The notes under the pieces are model-generated. The model had not been told where the DNA came from. It saw only the letters and a program-made list of their open reading frames with translations, and did no database searches. The translations under genes and the position numbers were made by a program. Below, piece after piece: positions 5,301-8,855 of a stretch of DNA of 8,855 nt. The number at the start of each line of letters is the position of its first letter. Position 1 is the first letter of the stretch. The DNA comes from Nitrospiraceae bacterium (GTDB taxonomy: Bacteria > Nitrospirota > Nitrospiria > Nitrospirales > UBA8639): assembly GCA_003523945.1 (NCBI GenBank), contig DOFS01000577.1, forward strand, positions 1 through 8,855, written 5' to 3'.

Positions 5301-7907
5301 GGGGGATTAACGAGCACGATGGCAGATGCGCTCGTCAACTATGCGCTCAAATGTATCGAGGTTGAGCGGGAACGCCGCAGTGCCACGGCCGTGGATGGTT
5401 CGTGTGGTCCAAAACTGAACATCCCTCTAACCATGTTGCTGATCGGGACGGGTGCAGGAGGAATGTCCCTGGTTGATTCCTTGCAAGCTCTGCTGCGCGG
5501 CGTGCTTCAGGCGAATCGGCGTTTGGACCGGCTGGAGCGGACGGAGACACCTGAATCCGAAGAGGAGACCCCCCAACCGGATACCCTTACGGCCACCATC
5601 GACTCGGTCGAGATACTCGAGCTGTATCAAGATCGAGCCATTCAAGCCACGAAATCGCTTCTGGAACTGGGACAATCACGTGATTTTCGTGAACATTTCC
5701 AAATCGATGAAATGATGATCGAAGGGGTTGAAGGGCGTCGCCGTGCCTCCTTTGATGAAGATGATGGCTGGTGGCAACGACTGCGCATTGCCACCGAGAA
5801 AGACGGCTCCTTGAAATTTGAAGCGCTCACCAATCGGGCGCGGGCGGAAACCTTTTTGCAGCCGGCACAGCGAAAACTCATTGACCGGTTTTTGGAACGG
5901 GCCATGGCCTCCACACGGAATGATCTGGAATTATCCAGCACCCTGTTTGAACTCATCATTCCAAACCGGATGAAGGAATATGCCCCGGACCGTCGCAAGA
6001 TGGTGTTGGTGCTGGACGAGAAGTCCGCCGCCTATCCTTGGGAACTATTGCACAATCAATTTGATCCCAACTCCCGTCCTCTCGCGGTGGAGGCCGGGAT
6101 GGTCCGGCAAATGGCGGTTCCTCAATTCCGTGAAAAGGTCCTTCATGGGACCGCTCTCAATGCATTGATCATTGGAGACCCCACGAGTCACGAACCCTCC
6201 GGGAAATTTGCCCCCTTGCCGGGTGCCGCTGCCGAAGCGCGGGAGGTGGCGCAACTCATTCGCCACCAGGAATATCGTGATGTGGTGGAACTCGTGGAGG
6301 AAAACGCGACACCGGATGCGATTCTGACGGCCCTGTATAAACAACCCTATCGCATTGTGCATTGTGCGGCCCATGGCGTTTTTGAATTTCCCATAGAAGA
6401 GGAGCCCGCCAATTCCGGCACGGCTGATTCCCAAAGGGACCCTCGTTCGCGACTCAAAATGGTCACGGGAATGGTCTTAGGGGAGGGCCTGTTTTTGACC
6501 CCGACCGAAATTAATCAAATGCGGTATGTGCCTGAATTGGTGTTTTTGAATTGCTGCCATCTGGGACAAACCAAAGGCACTGCTGAACAGTCGAACATTC
6601 CGTTTCACCAACTCGCCTCAAACCTGGGGACGCAATTGATTCGGATGGGTGTGCGGGCGGTGGTTGCCGCAGGTTGGGCTGTGGACGACCTGGCCGCCAA
6701 AACCTTCGCCAGGAAATTTTATGAAGAAATGTTCCAACACCGAACATTCGGTGACGCCGTACAGCTGGCGCGTGAGGAAATTTTTCTTCGCCAGGGCGGA
6801 TCAAATACGTGGGGCGCGTATCAATGTTATGGGGATCCGGATTTTTCGCTTCACATCGGAGCGAAAAGCATGGGTCCGCAACGCCGGAAGGTGGCCCCTG
6901 TCGAATTGCGAGTGGAATTGTACAATCTGGTTCAAGAGGCCAAAACAGCCGGGCCGAAAGATGAGGCCCGGTTGCGACGCCAATTGAAAGAAATGATTGC
7001 CGGTGTTGGACAAGGGTGGACCAATTCCGCAGCCATGTGTGCGGCCCTGGGGCTGGCCTATGGCGAATTAGGCCTCTTTGAGGAGGCGGTTCGATTCTAT
7101 GATCAAGGGCGAAGGCTGGAACCGGCCGATGCGACGGTGGAGTCGCTGGAACAGTTAGCCAACCTGAAAGTCCGGTGGGCGCTCGATCGTCTCCAAAGCC
7201 AGGGAGATGTAAAAACACAAAAGCTCGACCCCCTGGAAAAGGAATTCCCGATCACGGACCTGTTTGAGGATGCGGAAAAAATTCTCGCGGGCCTTCTCAT
7301 GATTCAACAGACACAAGAGCGATATGCGCTCAAAGGGAAGCTCTACAAAGGAAAAGCCATGCTTCCCACCAATAAGGCGGAGCAACGGAAGGCCTTACTG
7401 GAAATGAAGGATTGTTATGCGGAGGGCTACAAAATCGGCGAAGCGGCAAAGCGAAACGATGTGTATTATCCTTTGGGAAATCGGCTCGCGGCTGAGATTG
7501 TGCTTTCGTGGGATCAGCCGAAAGGGCGGCAAACGCGACGCGGGAAGACAAAAGGACCTGATCTGATCATAGAGGGACTTGTTGAATTGGCCACCTACGC
7601 AAAGGACTTGAAAGAAAAGAGTCAATCCTTTTGGGATATGAGTCTGACTTCGGATCAAAAACTGCTCGAAGCATTATATGCCCAACGTTTGGCAGCCAAC
7701 GATCAGGAGGCAATTATCAATGGATACCTTGAGGCCAAACGACGGGGAGGGTCGGCCAGAGAAATGGATTCCGTCATCAAAAACATCAGATTCTTTGAAT
7801 CAATCGTGGCCACCCAAGCCCCTCCCAAAATTCGTCAACAGCTCAGCGTCGGACTAAAAGCCTTACGTGAGAATCTTGCACCTGATGACCGACCTGAGGG
7901 TGCATGA
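2349..7907 (+). CDS. Giant double alpha/beta-hydrolase - CHAT protease - TPR protein
   Basis: This 1852-residue, probably cytoplasmic protein has no signal peptide or membrane helix. Residues about 165-455 form a first alpha/beta hydrolase: oxyanion strand VFIHGT (174-179), nucleophile elbow VVSHSRGG with Ser245, and a likely catalytic His449 in VNHFSYF; the elbow has Ser where most lipases have Gly. Residues about 498-840 form an LCAT/lipase-like hydrolase: LPGTMGS (505-511), PYDWR (569-573), VAHSMGG with Ser607, GTPNQGS (641-647), likely Asp796 in GDGRVP and His820. Residues 895-1055 are an unassigned alpha/beta domain. Residues about 1190-1505 are a CHAT (caspase-like) protease: PWELL (1230-1234), catalytic His1342 in VHCAAHG, Cys1403 in LNCCHLG, and GVRAVVAAGWAVDD (1434-1447). 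Residues 1558-1600 resemble a TPR and the tail is helical. GTGAGG (2335-2340) lies 8 bases before the ATG, supporting this start. All three catalytic centres look intact. A role in defence or programmed death, with the protease controlling the lipases, is inference. Confidence 0.92.
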   Translation: MKRLVVYGQREALDPKSAIPDFPSNLKDLVTLKYSARVQRARASHPPLQFEDLSPDDLIQLELDQGMKLWVRADGLEQDFGLTPSRGSAGDEFELPYVLPIGPASRGLVGNWVIKGFKVFGLDPVGATTDLIKDKVEGVLKPGPGLYRWEGKESSDYTRIKSLEKEKTDTPWLVFIHGTASSTEGSFGGLWEGGANPLMAQLLTHYPKRVAAFQHRTLSQNPVQNALELARQFPKGARLHVVSHSRGGLVGELLCRSMMEGRFPFDEDDLKVFAHPDRQEDLRQLEQLGHLLQQKQLVIERFVRVGCPARGTTLASGRLDRYLSIILNVIEAIPGLKGNPVVEGISAFLLAVVKNRTKPEELPGLEAQMPDSPLVRILNRPGVPTRADLHILGGDVAGEGILGRLKTFVTDLFYLEDHDLVVNTPAMFGGTERTGDIQYWIDTGKDVNHFSYFRNPDTANRLMQALTKDGPHSLFHRLEHEPSEVTEDDYRKRAVGSPQPFVYVLPGTMGSQLKVGNDRVWLDKLDLAFGGMKKLKHTAKHVVADQPIGSGYKDLIKYLANSHTVKPFPYDWRKSLIELADRFREDLEETVKAQEAVGQPVRIVAHSMGGLVVRVMMATEEGKKVWERMCRHPGARFIMLGTPNQGSHAITGMLMGRDPLVRMLDLLDITNSQSTLLGIISRFDGVLQLLPHNGTLDVYQGETWRSLLEHDRDRARGLFGAKVATSNTAGIEWPVPDAAQLAEAFKVQQLLQASPIDPQRMIYVAGRADATPCDISIDLSAPAKRRIRIDATSFGDGRVPWDTGIPEALKNKTYYVNTEHGDLANAPDTFDGLLDLLNAGVTTKLSQAPPVRRGVSDVSFELPEPPLEMYPSEEDLIASALGSARVKKETPPTRKIRVTMVHGNLARASSPVAVGHYEGDTIVSAEAYLDRQLNGRLRERQCLGLYPDKLNTSAVVLNDGDCYPGRRHPGAIVVGLGMVGELTPGGLTSTMADALVNYALKCIEVERERRSATAVDGSCGPKLNIPLTMLLIGTGAGGMSLVDSLQALLRGVLQANRRLDRLERTETPESEEETPQPDTLTATIDSVEILELYQDRAIQATKSLLELGQSRDFREHFQIDEMMIEGVEGRRRASFDEDDGWWQRLRIATEKDGSLKFEALTNRARAETFLQPAQRKLIDRFLERAMASTRNDLELSSTLFELIIPNRMKEYAPDRRKMVLVLDEKSAAYPWELLHNQFDPNSRPLAVEAGMVRQMAVPQFREKVLHGTALNALIIGDPTSHEPSGKFAPLPGAAAEAREVAQLIRHQEYRDVVELVEENATPDAILTALYKQPYRIVHCAAHGVFEFPIEEEPANSGTADSQRDPRSRLKMVTGMVLGEGLFLTPTEINQMRYVPELVFLNCCHLGQTKGTAEQSNIPFHQLASNLGTQLIRMGVRAVVAAGWAVDDLAAKTFARKFYEEMFQHRTFGDAVQLAREEIFLRQGGSNTWGAYQCYGDPDFSLHIGAKSMGPQRRKVAPVELRVELYNLVQEAKTAGPKDEARLRRQLKEMIAGVGQGWTNSAAMCAALGLAYGELGLFEEAVRFYDQGRRLEPADATVESLEQLANLKVRWALDRLQSQGDVKTQKLDPLEKEFPITDLFEDAEKILAGLLMIQQTQERYALKGKLYKGKAMLPTNKAEQRKALLEMKDCYAEGYKIGEAAKRNDVYYPLGNRLAAEIVLSWDQPKGRQTRRGKTKGPDLIIEGLVELATYAKDLKEKSQSFWDMSLTSDQKLLEALYAQRLAANDQEAIINGYLEAKRRGGSAREMDSVIKNIRFFESIVATQAPPKIRQQLSVGLKALRENLAPDDRPEGA

Positions 7908-7972
7908 GATAGGAAAAAATGCAGCTAAGATTTTCTCCAGCCACAATAGTAAAGATCTGAAGGGGGGGAGGA

Positions 7973-8179
7973 GTGGGCTTACAAGATGCCTCTCAGTTAG
8001 CAGGAGGCACCGGTTGCACTATGCGAGAGCAGAGTGGGAATCAATCGTTACAAGAGGATCTTGCCGAGCTGACCAAAACCTCTCCCTCATCGGGAGTAAA
8101 AATAGTAAACATAGGGTTGCGCGAGCCTGCCAAGAATTGTCCTATCAATTCACCGCTGTTTCGGCCAGTCCTTGGTTGA
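7973..8179 (+). CDS. Possible small protein downstream of the CHAT protein
   Basis: A GTG at 7973 follows a very strong purine-rich signal (AAGGGGGGGAGGA, 7960-7972) and opens a 68-codon frame; an inner ATG at 8021 follows AGGAGG (8002-8007) at a rather long 13 bases. The protein is hydrophilic, with LQEDLAELTK (helical), GVKIVNIGLREPAKN (strand-like), two Cys and a Pro-rich C-terminus; no family is recognised. It begins 65 bases after the large gene on the same strand and could share its transcript. Three readings are possible: a small partner or substrate of the protease, a decayed fragment, or a chance frame. A second frame (7867-8184) overlaps it, which weakens the case. Confidence 0.3.
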   Translation: MGLQDASQLAGGTGCTMREQSGNQSLQEDLAELTKTSPSSGVKIVNIGLREPAKNCPINSPLFRPVLG

Positions 8180-8484
8180 AATGATTTCCTGAAATTCTCT
8201 TCGATTTAATCTGAAATGTTCGCCAATTATCAGAATGCCTAATCTCAGCAAAGCTGTCATTCCGGCAGGTTGTTCGCTGGAATCTCTCTTCTATTCGCTC
8301 CTCTTTCAACACTACGGGAATGACGATTTGTTTAAAACGATTGGCCGTTCCCTGATACAGGTGTGGCCCCTGGATTCATTTTTCTTTACGCGGTAGACTC
8401 CTCGTGATCTTCATTCGTTATTTTTAATCGAACGCTCTTTCAAAACAAGGTTCTCTGAGAAAAAAAGAGGAGGAGTGTGCAAGC
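8180..8484. other. Intergenic region
   Basis: About 305 bases without a supportable gene. It contains the inverted-repeat element at 8256-8324 and AT-rich stretches (8190-8220, 8380-8450). No convincing promoter or terminator was found, although the promoter of the final gene should lie here. The bases just before 8485 hold its ribosome binding site. Confidence 0.5.
8256..8324. repeat. Small MITE/REP-like inverted-repeat element
   Basis: GTCATTCC (8256-8263) and GGAATGAC (8317-8324) are perfect 8-bp terminal inverted repeats bounding 69 bases. Inside the left end a second pairing, TCCGGC/GCTGGA (8261-8266 with 8276-8281), allows a hairpin with one G-T wobble. Elements bounded by GTCATTCC(C/G)G are common as dispersed non-coding repeats in many bacterial genomes. 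No coding capacity. It is too short to encode a transposase, so it would be a passenger mobilised in trans, or a REP-type palindrome. Confidence 0.5.
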
Positions 8485-8855
8485 ATGAAAAGCGGTGTTT
8501 TAGGGTTACTCTTGATTCTGGTTTTCCTGGGAGGGGTTCCCTCACGGCTCTTGGCTCAACTGGATTTACAATACCAATCTCGAAGTCAGGAGCAATTGGG
8601 TAGTTGGAAGGAAGGCGTCAAACCGAAGCCGGTCTCGGGATTAAATGTAGAATTGATTTCGGTGTTGGCAGACTACCAGGAACTGGTCTCCTCTGAAAAT
8701 TTTCCAAATGCGGTGAAGCTTCAGTTCTATTTGGATGACAAGCATGCGGTGTATCTGACGGTTCGGGAACTGGATTATCGCACCTACTATTGGTTGGATA
8801 AGGTGGAACCCGCCCGGGTATGGGAAAAAGGGTTTCAGAATGTCTTTGCCTGGCC
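8485..8855 (+). CDS. Exported protein of unknown function (3' end outside window)
   Basis: The gene starts at ATG 8485 after a strong ribosome binding site (AGAGGAGGAG ending at 8475, 9 bases upstream) and stays open for 123 codons to the window edge. The N-terminus is a clear Sec signal peptide: MKSG, a hydrophobic core VLGLLLILVFLGGV, then SRLLA with probable cleavage before Gln25 (LLA|Q). No lipobox Cys is present, so a periplasmic or secreted product is expected. The mature part reads LDLQYQSRSQEQLGSWKEGV, then a strand-rich region with several Tyr/Trp (DYRTYYWLDKVEPARVW). No family is recognised. It is separated from the CHAT gene by 577 bases and a repeat element, so it is probably a separate transcription unit. 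Confidence 0.8.
   Translation, partial: MKSGVLGLLLILVFLGGVPSRLLAQLDLQYQSRSQEQLGSWKEGVKPKPVSGLNVELISVLADYQELVSSENFPNAVKLQFYLDDKHAVYLTVRELDYRTYYWLDKVEPARVWEKGFQNVFAW

Noticed and set aside
7867..8184. 105-codon frame overlapping the end of the large gene
   Set aside because: It begins inside the large gene without a ribosome site, with shadow-like composition; the frame starting at 7973 has better signals.
7908..8855. A gasdermin-like pore former as substrate of the CHAT protease
   Set aside because: Neither the small frame at 7973 nor the exported protein at 8485 shows gasdermin-like size or features; the latter has a Sec signal peptide.
1..8855. tRNA or rRNA genes
   Set aside because: No cloverleaf with a TTCGANNC-type T-arm and CCA-side acceptor, and no rRNA-like conserved segments, were recognised on either strand by eye.

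Overview
The window looks like an accessory region of a Gram-negative bacterial chromosome with medium to slightly high GC. Its style would fit Nitrospirota (Nitrospira-like): a DGR aimed at a formylglycine-enzyme-type fold, a PIN toxin-antitoxin pair, a giant CHAT protein and short palindromic dispersed repeats. No marker gene is present, so this assignment is only a weak inference. All convincing genes are on the + strand.

Region 1 (1-1015) is the 3' part of a diversity-generating retroelement (DGR). The RT reading frame is open at the left edge and ends at 728. An adenine-rich template repeat (TR, about 704-840) overlaps the RT stop codon. In another frame the TR reads as the end of a formylglycine-generating-enzyme/C-type-lectin fold, with 12 Asn codons, 11 of them AAC. 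After the TR comes a non-coding stretch (850-1015) with four consecutive inverted repeats, a candidate structured part of the template RNA. No variable repeat (VR) is present, so the target gene lies elsewhere.

Region 2 (about 1100-2160) is a Phd/YefM antitoxin and VapC-like PIN toxin pair with a 4-base ATGA overlap. A palindrome lies just upstream and a rho-independent terminator follows. Two diverged copies of a roughly 120-bp repeat, each with two hairpins, bracket the pair in direct orientation, giving it a cassette-like look.

Region 3 (2250-8179) is dominated by one 1852-residue protein. In order it carries an alpha/beta hydrolase, a second LCAT-like hydrolase, an unassigned alpha/beta domain, a CHAT (caspase-like) protease with His1342/Cys1403, and a TPR/helical C-terminus. 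It has no signal peptide or membrane segment and is probably cytoplasmic. The architecture suggests a sensor/protease/lipase conflict or cell-suicide protein, which is inference. A 31-codon ORF ends 3 bases before its start, and a possible 68-codon ORF with a strong ribosome binding site follows it.

Region 4 (8180-8855) is an intergenic stretch with a small MITE-like inverted-repeat element (8256-8324), then the start of an exported protein of unknown function that runs off the right edge.
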